Shown piece by piece: positions 21,738 through 32,744 of a stretch of DNA of 64,000 bases (its first letter is position 1; every line of letters begins with the position of its first letter). The notes under the pieces were generated by a model. The model did no database searches. It had not been told where the DNA came from and saw nothing but the letters and a program-made list of their open reading frames with translations. The stretch covers positions 11,679,656 to 11,743,655 of the forward strand of contig CM029622.1 of NCBI GenBank assembly GCA_017311315.1, written 5' to 3'. The DNA is from Dendrocalamus latiflorus (lineage: Eukaryota; Streptophyta; Magnoliopsida; Poales; Poaceae). Both the position numbers and the translations under genes were made by a program.

Positions 21738-22039
21738 GGCTCCGCGCTGGAATTCGCCTCGGCACGGCAGCAGAAGGCTTACGTGCGAAGACTGCATCAC
21801 GTGGCGGCATACCCAGCGCAAGCACCACCGGATTGGGCGCAACACAAAGTTACATTCACACCTGACGACGCCCGGGGCGTGGACTTCCCTCATCAGGATC
21901 CTCTGGTCATCCGGGTCACCATCGCGGGATGCGACGTGGGGCGCGCCTTGGTGGACGGCGGTAGCTCCGCGAACGTGTTGTTTGCGGCAGCCTTCGACCA
22001 GATGGGGATCCCTCGAAGCCGCCTGGGGCCCTCGGGAAT
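21738..22039 (+). pseudogene. Truncated gypsy protease region
   Basis: The frame continues from gag after the in-frame TGA. It encodes the aspartic protease entry with 'ALVDGGSSANVLFAAAF', the DGGSS form of the active site used by this lineage. It is cut after 'IPRSRLGPSGI' by the LTR starting at 22040. Confidence 0.85.
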
Positions 22040-22670
22040 TGTAACATCCTGATTTTCAGAGCCTTTTTGAAGCTTTTAAAATAAAATTCACCATTTGAAT
22101 TTTTCTGGGATTGATTAAAGCTTAATTGAAATTTTATTAAATTGAAAGGGTTTAATATGAATAATCCAAACATGAACATTTGCCAAAGTTATTTTATTTG
22201 AGTTCTTTGCGTCTCAAGGAATTTATTGGAATTTTTCTGGATTTATTTGCTATTTTCTAGAGCTCAAAAGAATTTATTTGAATTTCTGAAAAAGGAAAAA
22301 CCCCAAAAATCCCAACCGGCCAGTGGGCCGAAACCCACCAGCCGGCCCAGCCCAGCCAGCCCATCCAGCAGCCGGCCGCACCGCCCCACCCCGTGCCACG
22401 CGGCGCGCATCCGCGCCCGCGCCCGCGCCCGCTCCCCTCCGCGCGATGGTCGCCACGTGGCCGCCATCTGCCGCTCCCCGCGCCCGCGCCCTCGCATTCC
22501 GGCCGCCCGCTCGTCTGCGCCACCGACAGGTGGGGCCCACCTGTCGGAACCGTCTCCGACCCGGACTCTCCGTCCTCGTCGCCGATCGGGACTCCGCGCC
22601 GCCTTCCGTTTTTCCGCCACCGTCTCCGCGCCGAACTCGACGTCCGCGCCGCCAGGACTCTCCGCCTCCC

Positions 22671-22683
22671 GGGTATAAAAGGG
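22671..22683 (+). promoter_or_regulatory. TATA box of the long LTR
   Basis: 'GGGTATAAAAGGG' lies in a GC-rich core-promoter setting. The same site is at 26797-26809 in the second LTR. Transcription would start about 30 bases downstream, near 22705. Confidence 0.8.
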
Positions 22684-23117
22684 CACCCGACCCCCTCGGT
22701 TTCCTCGTCCCGAGCCGCCGCCTCCGCCGCCGCTCACCGCCGTCGTAGCCCGTGTGCGCCGTCGCCGGCCGCTCGTCGCTGCCGCTCGTCGCCGTCTGCC
22801 GTCGCCGCCGCTCGTCGCCGTCCGCCGTCGCCGTCGTCCACCGCCGGTGAGCCCCGCCGGCCAGATCCCGTCTCCACCGCCGGACGACCTCGCCCGCAGC
22901 CGCCGCCGCTACCCAAACCTCGCCGCGGACCCGCTCGCGCCTCGGCCGCGCCCCGCGTCCCCTCGGTCCCCGCGCCTGCGTGCGTCAGTGCTGGCGTCAC
23001 CGCGCCGCTTCGCCTTCCCGTGCGCCTGTTCCACCGTACGCCAAGTCACTGATAAGCCGGGCCCACCCGTCAGCCGTAGACCGTAGACCGCACAGCCGCG
23101 CCAGCAAGCCACGCAAG

Positions 23118-23325
23118 CAGCCACGTCAGCCCTAGGCCGACGTGTCACGCCACCTCAGCGCCACGTGGGTGCCACGTCAGCAGCCGAGCCGTTCCAGGTG
23201 CCACGTCAGCTGCCACGTCACCTTGCCTCGTCAGCAGCCAGGTCAGCCGCCACGTCAGCCTCGGGTGCACACGTGTCTTGCCACGTGGTCGCCACGTCAG
23301 CCCAGCTGTCTGCGTCAGCACCCGC
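23118..23325 (+). promoter_or_regulatory. Cluster of ACGT-core sites (CCACGTCAG / CACGTG)
   Basis: About six copies of CCACGTCA, two CCACGTGG-like G-boxes and one ACACGTGT occur in about 200 bp. ACGT cores are known binding sites of plant bZIP and bHLH factors. The cluster lies downstream of the TATA box and is repeated at 27244-27451. Confidence 0.55.
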
Positions 23326-25173
23326 CGCCCGCACTGTTTCGTGAGCCGAGCCCACCGTAGACCCAATCTCCCGTGCGCCCGGTCCACAGCACAGTGCGAT
23401 TTTCCAATTTCCCCGATTTTCTTTAGATCCAATTTTCCATGAGCCCGTTCTCCCTCGTCCTAGCTCCGATTGACCCGATTCTTCTTCCTAAATTCATCTA
23501 AAATTGAGCTCTACCTTTTGGTTCAGGTTTGAAAGTTTTTGGAGTTCATTTGAATTTTATTTGATTTTATTTTGTCTTTTCGATTCGCTTTCTCTCTCGT
23601 TAGATCACGCGTTCGAAGGAGCTGAAGCCGGATTCGAAGATCAAGAATTCTAACTGAGCAAGGCCAAGGCAAGTCGTGTCCTTTGATCATGTTGAACCCA
23701 GTTTGCAATCTATTATTTAAATATTTTGTTTTAAATTACATTGCATCGCTACTTTTATTCAAACCCTTGTATTGGTAGTTATCGTCCCAATTGGTTACTT
23801 CCCTCCTTGATATTTGGAATACCTTGATGCCATTGTCACCTTAGGTTGGGAATTTAATTAGTGATGCTATGTTATTTGTCACATTGGGTTGGTACGATTA
23901 GAATGCTTAGCCTTGCTTAGTTTGCGAAAGGGTCATCATCACATGTGATTAATTAATTTGACTTAATGAGATATTGAATCGTGGTTGGTACCACTGTTAT
24001 AAAATTTGTGCCGTGACGTTGGTGCGTCATTGGCGGTGGTTATACAAAATTAGTTTTCACTTGGGCGATTGATCGTGCAGTAAAGGGGGTGCGAGAGGCA
24101 CATGGGATGTGGATGTTTCGCCTGAGTAAATTTAAGGACTTAACTTTGTGCGCCATTGATCTGAGTCTTACCGTACTACCACATGTCCAGTATGGGATGG
24201 ACCTGGCTAATTAATTTGGGATGTTTCAATTTCGGTTCCGTCATTGTGATGAGTGTGGTTTGGCGTGGCCATAGACCCACATTGGCGCAAGAGGGGGTGA
24301 GAGGCGAAACCTTAGCGAGACGGAACTGGGTTGAGATTGAACATTGTAAAGGCCTTGTCATGATCTCCTCGCCGCACACCAAAGGAAGTGTGTTAATCTA
24401 GTGGCAATATGGGATGATCATGTCTTGTGGGTAAAGCTGTACAACCTCTGCAGAGTGTAAAACTATTCGAATAGCCGCGTCCTCGGTCATGGACAATGCT
24501 CGGTGATTTCACACGAGGTATAGTTATTTATAAAAAGTTTCGGACAGTGGATGGTTAATTCACTGTTGGTTGGGAGGTCCATGAGTGGTTGGTTTAGCTT
24601 ATGGATGGGAGATTCATAAGTGGTTACTTCAATTCCTTTGGTTATTATTTATTATTGTTTTACTTCAAATGCGCCTTCAATCTATTTATTGTATTTTTCA
24701 AATGTCGTTTTATGCAAATTAACCTTTCAGCCATCCATTGGTAAGCCTTGCATACTATATTGCATTCTTTGTTACAAACGACTTGCTGAGTACCAATGTA
24801 CTCACGGCTTTATGCCCCTGTTGCTCAGTTGAGGAGGAGGAGTATCACCAGCAAGAGGTTCCAGAAGGAGAGTTCTTCGATGTCTTCGCGAATTAGGCTT
24901 CGTTCTCCACTCGATAGCCTGTGGGCGTGTCGTTTGGTCGCCGCGCTTTCTTTTGGATTTCCGCTGCTAGTTTTTGTTAAGCCCTTCGGGCTAGTCTATT
25001 GTAAGCTTGGCCATAAGGTCGTACTCTGATGATTATCAATGCAATTTGGTTTTTCCTTAGAATATCGTGATATGGATGATATTTATCTTTGTTCACACTG
25101 TGTGCACTAGCGTGATCCTGGACTAGTGCAGAATACACAGGAGAGTCCGGATTTGTATATTCGGGTCTCGACA

Positions 25174-26165
25174 GAGATGGTATCAGAGCTATATCGACTG
25201 TAGGACGAAGCCCTAGTTAGAATGGTCGAATTAGTCAAGTTTTCAAAATTTATTTTCTAAATCAAATCAACCGAGTGATTGACTAGTAATTCTTGATTCT
25301 TACCTCATTCTTAGGATTCTTGCTCCTTGTCTCCTCTGAGAACTTGTTTTCGAAACTCAATTTGACTTCTTATCTCCATAATGTCTACCGATGTCTCGAG
25401 TCTCCTCTAATCCAAGTAAAGATTAGCATGGAATTCTTCAAGCTGTGCTGTGAAGTTTGGATCAAGGGAGCACTCAAGATGTTCCAAGACAAGATCGAAG
25501 ATTGCCGTGAAGATCGAGAGCCATTAGGTTAAAACCCTGCCATAGTTTTAGCATCGTGTAGACCGTTTTACTTTTTCTTGCAGTTGCGTGTGATGTGAGC
25601 TGCAAATTTTGCCCTTAAAAGCATTATATTGCAATCACGTCAATCTTTTATTGGTGTTATTTCCCCGGTTTTGCTGTTAGCCTTTTTCGGCTAAGTGTTT
25701 GTTTAGTTTAGGTTGCCATTAGAAATTCCCCTTAGACGAGTTTACCTCTCATCTATGCTTTTCCCACTTATCTTTAAAACCCGGTCAGAGTTTTGAAAGT
25801 GTCAGAGCAACTAACCCGGAATAAAGTTGTCCAAGTTCAACCTCAAGTCTTACCTATGCTTTTCCCCCTTACCTTTTCGCCTGGAGCAGTCAGTAGTGTT
25901 TCTCTCCAGAGCAGCAGCAAGATGGTTGGTCCCAGGAACCCCGCAGAAGCATCAAGCAATCACGCCAATTCCGTTCAACCTTGGAAGTACCCCTGCCAAG
26001 ACTCCAGGAGCAAGCCGTGGAACATCGTCAAGTCAAGGAAGCCAAATACCTCAAAGCGTTGCAAGTGGGAGCCTGAACCACGTTGTCTCCAACGTCGCAC
26101 CCGGTAACCTATTCTTTTAGTCAGCCTGAATCTCGGGGTCGAGATTCCGTTTAAGGGGGGAGGTT
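25174..26165 (+). other. Internal region of the non-autonomous element (no gag/pol)
   Basis: The region starts with the primer-binding site 'TGGTATCAGAGC' (25178) and ends with the purine tract near 26152-26163. Short frames at 25293-25532 and 25793-26120 have no retrotransposon domain. This is a cargo-free interior of under 1 kb. Confidence 0.75.
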
Positions 26166-29100
26166 TGTAACATCCTGATTTTCAGAGCCTTTTTGAAGCT
26201 TTTAAAATAAAATTCACCATTTGAATTTTTCTGGGATTGATTAAAGCTTAATTGAAATTTTATTAAATTGAAAGGGTTTAATATGAATAATCCAAACATG
26301 AACATTTGCCAAAGTTATTTTATTTGAGTTCTTTGCGTCTCAAGGAATTTATTGGAATTTTTCTGGATTTATTTGCTATTTTCTAGAGCTCAAAAGAATT
26401 TATTTGAATTTCTGAAAAAGGAAAAACCCCAAAAATCCCAACCGGCCAGTGGGCCGAAACCCACCAGCCGGCCCAGCCCAGCCAGCCCATCCAGCAGCCG
26501 GCCGCACCGCCCCACCCCGTGCCACGCGGCGCGCATCCGCGCCCGCGCCCGCGCCCGCTCCCCTCCGCGCGATGGTCGCCACGTGGCCGCCATCTGCCGC
26601 TCCCCGCGCCCGCGCCCTCGCATTCCGGCCGCCCGCTCGTCTGCGCCACCGACAGGTGGGGCCCACCTGTCGGAACCGTCTCCGACCCGGACTCTCCGTC
26701 CTCGTCGCCGATCGGGACTCCGCGCCGCCTTCCGTTTTTCCGCCACCGTCTCCGCGCCGAACTCGACGTCCGCGCCGCCAGGACTCTCCGCCTCCCGGGT
26801 ATAAAAGGGCACCCGACCCCCTCGGTTTCCTCGTCCCGAGCCGCCGCCTCCGCCGCCGCTCACCGCCGTCGTAGCCCGTGTGCGCCGTCGCCGGCCGCTC
26901 GTCGCTGCCGCTCGTCGCCGTCTGCCGTCGCCGCCGCTCGTCGCCGTCCGCCGTCGCCGTCGTCCACCGCCGGTGAGCCCCGCCGGCCAGATCCCGTCTC
27001 CACCGCCGGACGACCTCGCCCGCAGCCGCCGCCGCTACCCAAACCTCGCCGCGGACCCGCTCGCGCCTCGGCCGCGCCCCGCGTCCCCTCGGTCCCCGCG
27101 CCTGCGTGCGTCAGTGCTGGCGTCACCGCGCCGCTTCGCCTTCCCGTGCGCCTGTTCCACCGTACGCCAAGTCACTGATAAGCCGGGCCCACCCGTCAGC
27201 CGTAGACCGTAGACCGCACAGCCGCGCCAGCAAGCCACGCAAGCAGCCACGTCAGCCCTAGGCCGACGTGTCACGCCACCTCAGCGCCACGTGGGTGCCA
27301 CGTCAGCAGCCGAGCCGTTCCAGGTGCCACGTCAGCTGCCACGTCACCTTGCCTCGTCAGCAGCCAGGTCAGCCGCCACGTCAGCCTCGGGTGCACACGT
27401 GTCTTGCCACGTGGTCGCCACGTCAGCCCAGCTGTCTGCGTCAGCACCCGCCGCCCGCACTGTTTCGTGAGCCGAGCCCACCGTAGACCCAATCTCCCGT
27501 GCGCCCGGTCCACAGCACAGTGCGATTTTCCAATTTCCCCGATTTTCTTTAGATCCAATTTTCCATGAGCCCGTTCTCCCTCGTCCTAGCTCCGATTGAC
27601 CCGATTCTTCTTCCTAAATTCATCTAAAATTGAGCTCTACCTTTTGGTTCAGGTTTGAAAGTTTTTGGAGTTCATTTGAATTTTATTTGATTTTATTTTG
27701 TCTTTTCGATTCGCTTTCTCTCTCGTTAGATCACGCGTTCGAAGGAGCTGAAGCCGGATTCGAAGATCAAGAATTCTAACTGAGCAAGGCCAAGGCAAGT
27801 CGTGTCCTTTGATCATGTTGAACCCAGTTTGCAATCTATTATTTAAATATTTTGTTTTAAATTACATTGCATCGCTACTTTTATTCAAACCCTTGTATTG
27901 GTAGTTATCGTCCCAATTGGTTACTTCCCTCCTTGATATTTGGAATACCTTGATGCCATTGTCACCTTAGGTTGGGAATTTAATTAGTGATGCTATGTTA
28001 TTTGTCACATTGGGTTGGTACGATTAGAATGCTTAGCCTTGCTTAGTTTGCGAAAGGGTCATCATCACATGTGATTAATTAATTTGACTTAATGAGATAT
28101 TGAATCGTGGTTGGTACCACTGTTATAAAATTTGTGCCGTGACGTTGGTGCGTCATTGGCGGTGGTTATACAAAATTAGTTTTCACTTGGGCGATTGATC
28201 GTGCAGTAAAGGGGGTGCGAGAGGCACATGGGATGTGGATGTTTCGCCTGAGTAAATTTAAGGACTTAACTTTGTGCGCCATTGATCTGAGTCTTACCGT
28301 ACTACCACATGTCCAGTATGGGATGGACCTGGCTAATTAATTTGGGATGTTTCAATTTCGGTTCCGTCATTGTGATGAGTGTGGTTTGGCGTGGCCATAG
28401 ACCCACATTGGCGCAAGAGGGGGTGAGAGGCGAAACCTTAGCGAGACGGAACTGGGTTGAGATTGAACATTGTAAAGGCCTTGTCATGATCTCCTCGCCG
28501 CACACCAAAGGAAGTGTGTTAATCTAGTGGCAATATGGGATGATCATGTCTTGTGGGTAAAGCTGTACAACCTCTGCAGAGTGTAAAACTATTCGAATAG
28601 CCGCGTCCTCGGTCATGGACAATGCTCGGTGATTTCACACGAGGTATAGTTATTTATAAAAAGTTTCGGACAGTGGATGGTTAATTCACTGTTGGTTGGG
28701 AGGTCCATGAGTGGTTGGTTTAGCTTATGGATGGGAGATTCATAAGTGGTTACTTCAATTCCTTTGGTTATTATTTATTATTGTTTTACTTCAAATGCGC
28801 CTTCAATCTATTTATTGTATTTTTCAAATGTCGTTTTATGCAAATTAACCTTTCAGCCATCCATTGGTAAGCCTTGCATACTATATTGCATTCTTTGTTA
28901 CAAACGACTTGCTGAGTACCAATGTACTCACGGCTTTATGCCCCTGTTGCTCAGTTGAGGAGGAGGAGTATCACCAGCAAGAGGTTCCAGAAGGAGAGTT
29001 CTTCGATGTCTTCGCGAATTAGGCTTCGCTCCCCACTCGATTGCCCGTGGGCATGTCGATTGGCCACTACGCTTTATTTTGGATTTTCCGCTGCTAAATT

Positions 29101-29304
29101 TTGTTAAGCCCATAAGGCTATTGAGATTGTAAGCTTGACCATAAGGTCTCATTTTTGGGATATTGATTAATAATTTTGAGTTTCCCTTATTTAATATCGT
29201 GATTGTGTAATGATTACCTCTATGTTTGACTGTGTGCACTAGCGTGATCCTGGACTAGTGCAGTATACACAGAGAGTCCGGATTTGCATATTCGGGTCTC
29301 GACA
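26166..29304 (+). repeat. 3' LTR of the 3.1-kb-LTR element
   Basis: It matches the 5' LTR without any difference that I could find from 26166 to 29028 (offset 4126). It then diverges strongly (roughly 70% alike) from 29029 to its end 'TTCGGGTCTCGACA' at 29304. Confidence 0.9.
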
Positions 29305-29420
29305 CGTCGCCCCGCTTGGCACGCTTGCTGGTGTCAGCGCCGGGGCCGCGGTTGCCCACCTCGGTGTAGAAGAGCGTCTCAAAGCTGGGAATGCCATGCA
29401 TACTCCTTCCATGGCCGCGA
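29303..29420 (-). pseudogene. Pectinesterase-like exon fragment
   Basis: On the minus strand one frame gives 'RPWKEYA' (29417-29397), the signature around a conserved Arg/Trp of plant pectinesterases. The next frame gives 'PSFETLFYTEVGNRGPGA' and 'DTSKRAKRG', matching the C-terminal 'GEY.NRGPGA.TS.R..W' pattern. The two pieces are joined with loss of the roughly 25 residues that normally separate them and a frame change. The fragment is cut at the LTR border. The identification is from the motifs only. Confidence 0.6.
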
Positions 29421-29797
29421 CGCCGGCGAAGTCTCCCCGACGTCGAGGTGAAGGCCGACGAAGTCCTCGCGGCGTTGAGGCGAAGGCATCGCGCAGAGGG
29501 CGGCCGGCTGACGCATGGCAGCTTCGCGGGCGCCAGGCGAGGTGGAGCCCTCGGCCGATCCGGAGACCGGCGTCATGGAGGTCCACACGCTCTTGGGGCA
29601 GCAGCAACTCCAACTCGCTTACGCCTGCATGGAGTATACAGAGACTTCGGGCTGGAGACTTCGGGCAGGAGACTTCGCCCATGTCTGGAGTCCCGCGCGT
29701 AAACGCGGAGGGCGCGGAGGCCGGAGCTGGGTCGCAGACTTCGATGGTGTGCGAAGCTAGCCATCTCCACGGTCCGGAGATAACTGTCACGGCCTAG

Positions 29798-30085
29798 ACC
29801 TTGCTCCACGCCTGGAAGAATTTTTGCGGCTGGAAGTTGGCGGCGTAGGCGAAGAGTTGAGGGAGGACCCATCGTGTGTACCGGCCGGCGATGTCGGAGG
29901 TGTCGCCCGGCTTGAGGAGCGTCCGGAGGATCGGCGCCGCGCAGGCGTAGGTCGGCACGGGCGCGAGCGTGGTGGCGTCGTGGACGATCCAGGAGCGCTG
30001 GACGTAGACATCGAGCATGCCCCCTGCCCAGCGCCCACGGCCTACCCACACAGCGCCTCCAGCGCGCTGCCCACAACCATTGTCT
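29798..30085 (-). pseudogene. MATE efflux transporter fragment
   Basis: On the minus strand the motif 'GSALEALCG' is followed by a TAG stop and 'AVGAGQ' (about 30075-30030). A frame change then leads into 'MLDVYVQRSWIVHDATT', 'APILRTLLKPGDTSDIAGRY' and 'TRWVLPQLFAYAANF', ending 'QKFFQAWSKV'. These follow the order of conserved blocks in plant MATE (DTX/TT12-type) transporters from transmembrane helix 3 to helix 5. About 95 of some 480 residues are present. The stop codon and frame changes make it a non-functional fragment. Confidence 0.8.
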
Positions 30086-30479
30086 ATTGGTCAATCAAAG
30101 CTGGGTATTGGAAAGCTGCTGGGCGGAGTCCATGTTGGGGGCGAGGTCACAAAGGCCGGCGAAGACCTCTCGGAGCCGAGGCAAAGTTGCGCTGGTGGGC
30201 TGACAACATCGTCGCAAAGGTGAGCGGAGGCCGAAGCACGTCTTCGGCGGCGCGGAGTTCAAACGGAGACTTATGGAGTAGATCGCTGAGGCTGCACGGA
30301 GCGATGCTCAGCGCGGAGACTATGGGGCAGAGACTCGAAGTCACGCGGAGTCTGCGAAGCGAAGGCATGATGCTGGCGCAGCGCGGAGCCCAGCGACGCT
30401 GGGGTGGAGGCCATGCAACCCATGAGGGGGCGGTGCGCCTGGGGCGGCCGCCGTCGTCGTTACAATCGGACCCCGCGGT

Positions 30480-30600
30480 CTAGCCGAGCTCGGCCGTGGA
30501 CACCTCCATGGCCGCCGGCGGGTAGTAGTACCTGCCCACCAATGTCTCCTGTGGCTTGCTAACCAGCTCGCTGGCTGCGAAGGGTACCTGCGCACGGAAG
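30480..30600 (-). pseudogene. Unidentified possible host-gene fragment
   Basis: A short minus-strand frame reads 'SKPQETLVGRYYYPPAAMEV' and ends 'STAELG' before a TAG. The sequence is GC-rich and not low-complexity, unlike its surroundings. It could be a further captured exon, but I do not recognise the source. Confidence 0.3.
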
Positions 30601-31162
30601 CCGGGGCGAAAGCATGAAGGCGGAGTCTGGCAGTACACGGAAGCAGAGCCTGAGCGCGTGCATGAGCCCTGCAAACCTCACAGAGCAGTGAACAAGATTC
30701 TCCGAGTAACACCTCTATGCATGCATGGATGGATTATGACTACATGCATGCACGTGGAAGTGAATGCATCACATGCATGGACGGATGGATGACGACTATG
30801 TGCTACTTCGCGCTGGCGAGACTTGACGACGCTTTGCGGAGGCTGCACGGAGACCATGAAGCGGAGACGCCACGTTGCGCAGAGACTCTCGGGAGCTCGG
30901 CATGGAGACGCGGGCGAGCGCGATGGCGACGTTGGTCAGCGTGACGCATGCTGGAAGCTTGCACGGAGTAGACCTCGCCGCGAAGACGCCGTCACAACGA
31001 AGCCCGGATGATACTTGGGTGTACGCGGATGGATAGTTTGCATGCATGCATGAAGGAACGTGAATGAACAACTTGCATGCGTGCATGAAGGGATAACGTG
31101 AATGGATAACTTCCTGCATGGTTGAATGGATAGCCTCGGTCCGTCGTCGCGTGTAATCCTCG

Positions 31163-31300
31163 GAGCTTGAAGTAGGCCCCGTCTGTCCGGCGCTCCTCGA
31201 GGTGGTCGGCCGCTATCTCCCGCACTGCCACCGACGGCTCCCGCGTCAGGCGCCGACTGCCCATGTGGCGGAGGAACCGCGCCGCGGAGACTCGGCAACC
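31163..31300 (-). pseudogene. RING-type E3 ligase (At1g12760-like) N-terminal fragment
   Basis: The minus strand encodes 'AARFLRHMGSRRLTREPSVA' followed by 'VREIAADHLEERRTDGAYFK'. Plant membrane RING E3 ligases of the At1g12760/At4g11680 type carry the pattern 'ARFL...REPS..VRE.AA..LEERQ.DWAYSKP' before their first membrane helix. The Trp of DWAY is Gly here. No RING finger or membrane part follows. The identification rests on this one block. Confidence 0.55.
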
Positions 31301-32089
31301 GCCCGAGCAGGCCCGGGGAAGTGGGGGCGCAGAGATCGGCGAAGTCGGCGAAGCCACAGTGCAAACACCGAGCGGCGCTCGACGACGCAGAGGACTTCGG
31401 AGGCGCTCGGCGACGCGGAGTCCAGGCGAGCGTAGAGACGAGTGCCGCCTGGCGCGGCGTGCCTGCACGCACAAATGGGCGGAAACGCATGCACGGATGG
31501 ATGTGCATGGATGGATGTTCGAGTGCTGTGCATGCCAATGGTTACGTGATGTCAACTTGCAACTACATGCATACACACGCAGGAGGAGGATGCTTCATGC
31601 AGGCATACAGAAAATGTATTTAACTACATGCATTCATGGGTACTGCAGAGAGAAAAAGTCCTGCATGCGTGGGGCGGACGGATGGATATTTATGCCATGC
31701 ATGGCTCCCGTACAAATGTATGGGTAGTTACATGATTGCATGCCTGGAAGGTTTACGTGAGACTTTGTATTTTCGCATGCATGCATGGACAGAGCATACT
31801 ACAGGCGGGGGCTTCGCGCATGCATGGAGTTGCGGGAGACTTTGCGAACACGCACCGGAGACTTCGCGTACGCGCCGGAGACTTCAGGCAGGGGCTTCGC
31901 GCATGCATAGAATCCCGCACGTAGACGCCGGGGGCGCGGAGGCCGGAGCTGCGGCAGACTCCGACAGTATGCGAAGCTGGCCACCTCCATGGTCCAACGC
32001 ATCGCTTTCCTGCACGACCACCCCTAGTAGAGCGGAGATAGCAGCAAAATAAAAGCAGGCAATTCGATTAGATCCGTTCAACACTGCGT

Positions 32090-32330
32090 CTGGACGATTC
32101 AACCAGGTCTACTCAATATTGCATCTGCGAGACATGACGAAGCATACGGGTAAAGCCCATACACCTCCGTAGCCAGCGATATAGGAATGAGCGATTCAAC
32201 TAGATCTACTCAGTACACTATCTAAAAAACACGATGAAGTACACAGGCAAAGCCCATGCGACTAGATCTATTCAATTTACCATCTAAAAAGAACACGGCA
32301 GAGGATGCAGGCAAAGCCTATACACTTCTA
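32090..32330 (+). repeat. Degenerate tandem repeats in the leader of the gene-capturing element
   Basis: Three to four units of about 75-110 bp share 'GATTCAACTAGATCTACTCA', 'CATCT...AACACG' and 'GGCAAAGCCCAT' words. They lie between the primer-binding site and the host-gene fragments. Confidence 0.65.
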
Positions 32331-32429
32331 CAGACAAGATGGTTAAATCTTCAGCGAGCAAGCTACTTATCTGTCGCTGATGACACTCCCAAGAACAGCT
32401 TCCAGCCCCTTAAGCGACCTTTCATCCAG

Positions 32430-32449
32430 TCCCCACGGACGACGCCATC
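32430..32449 (-). other. Primer-binding site of the gene-capturing element
   Basis: The minus strand reads 'GATGGCGTCGTCCGTGGGGA' directly after the LTR end. It is a variant of the Tat-lineage site seen at 19837 and 34449. Confidence 0.7.
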
Positions 32450-32744
32450 TATTGTGGCTACAGGCCAAACAGTAGAGAAGAGGACTAGTAGAAGGAGAAG
32501 AGGAGAGCTAGATCTGTAGGAGAGTTGGTGAGAATGAGAGGATGTCCCCCTCCTGCCCCTCTTGGGGGGTTTATATACATGAGTGGGGTAGAATGGGAAA
32601 TCCCCATTCTACCCCTTGGTACTTACAAAGGATGATGGTACATTGGTATATTTACACTGGTATATTCCTCTACACTATTGGGCCTTTTACATGTTGGACT
32701 AGTTGCACGGCCCAGTCACGGGGGGTTGGGCCACCCCCACAACA
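32450..32744 (-). repeat. 5' LTR of the gene-capturing element, 295 bp
   Basis: On the minus strand it starts 'TGTTGTGGGGGTGGCCCAAC', has a TATA box 'GTATATAAAC' (about 32569-32578) and ends 'CTGTAGCCACAATA'. The end is nearly the same as in the LTRs at 19589 and 34203, but the rest differs, so it is a related but distinct family. Confidence 0.7.

Larger units (their letters stand above)
19589..22039 (+). mobile_element. Tat-lineage gypsy element A, 5' part (LTR, gag, start of pol)
   Basis: A 247-bp LTR, a primer-binding site, a complete gag and the beginning of protease follow in the normal order. The element stops in the protease at 22039, where another LTR starts. The LTR and gag are closely related to those of the 34203-46483 element, so both belong to one family. 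No 3' part of this copy is visible on the right side of the interrupting element. Confidence 0.9.
22040..25173 (+). repeat. 5' LTR of the 3.1-kb-LTR element
   Basis: It starts 'TGTAACATCCTGATTTTC' and ends 'TTCGGGTCTCGACA'. U3 is AT-rich for 250 bp, then extremely GC-rich (22310-23060). A TATA box 'GGGTATAAAAGGG' lies at 22671-22683. The long reading frames at 22226-23052 on both strands are by-products of GC-rich triplet runs. A cluster of CCACGTCAG words follows (23118-23325). Confidence 0.92.
22040..29304 (+). mobile_element. Non-autonomous gypsy element with 3.1-kb LTRs (RIRE3/RIRE8-like)
   Basis: Two very long LTRs (3134 and 3139 bp) enclose only 992 bp. The left LTR is followed by a Met-tRNA primer-binding site (25178-25189). 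A purine tract 'AAGGGGGGAGG' precedes the right LTR. The interior has no gag or pol domain, so the element would need enzymes from a partner. The flanking pentamers are GGAAT (left) and CGTCG (right), which do not match. Left and right flanks also belong to different older elements, so this is unlikely to be a simple insertion. It resembles the large non-autonomous partners of RIRE3-type elements in rice; that comparison is from memory. Confidence 0.85.
29305..32744 (-). mobile_element. Minus-strand gypsy-type element carrying host-gene fragments
   Basis: A 295-bp LTR (32450-32744) and a primer-binding site (32430-32449) set the orientation as minus. The interior, running down to the border with the 3.1-kb-LTR element at 29305, has no gag or pol. 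It instead holds short fragments resembling a RING E3 ligase (31163-31300), a MATE transporter (29798-30085) and a pectinesterase (29303-29420), all on the minus strand. Between them lie repeated stretches: 29645-29775 and 31860-31995 are alike ('GGAGACTTCGGGCAGGAGAC' against 'GGAGACTTCAGGCAGGGGCT'). The 3' LTR is missing. It fits a non-autonomous retrotransposon that gathered pieces of cellular genes, comparable in principle to maize Bs1. Confidence 0.65.

Noticed and set aside
22226..23148. Several long overlapping open frames on both strands (up to 219 codons), repeated exactly at 26352-27274
   Set aside because: They lie in the GC-rich triplet-repeat part of a retrotransposon LTR, have Pro/Arg/Ala-biased low-complexity content in every frame, and no domain.
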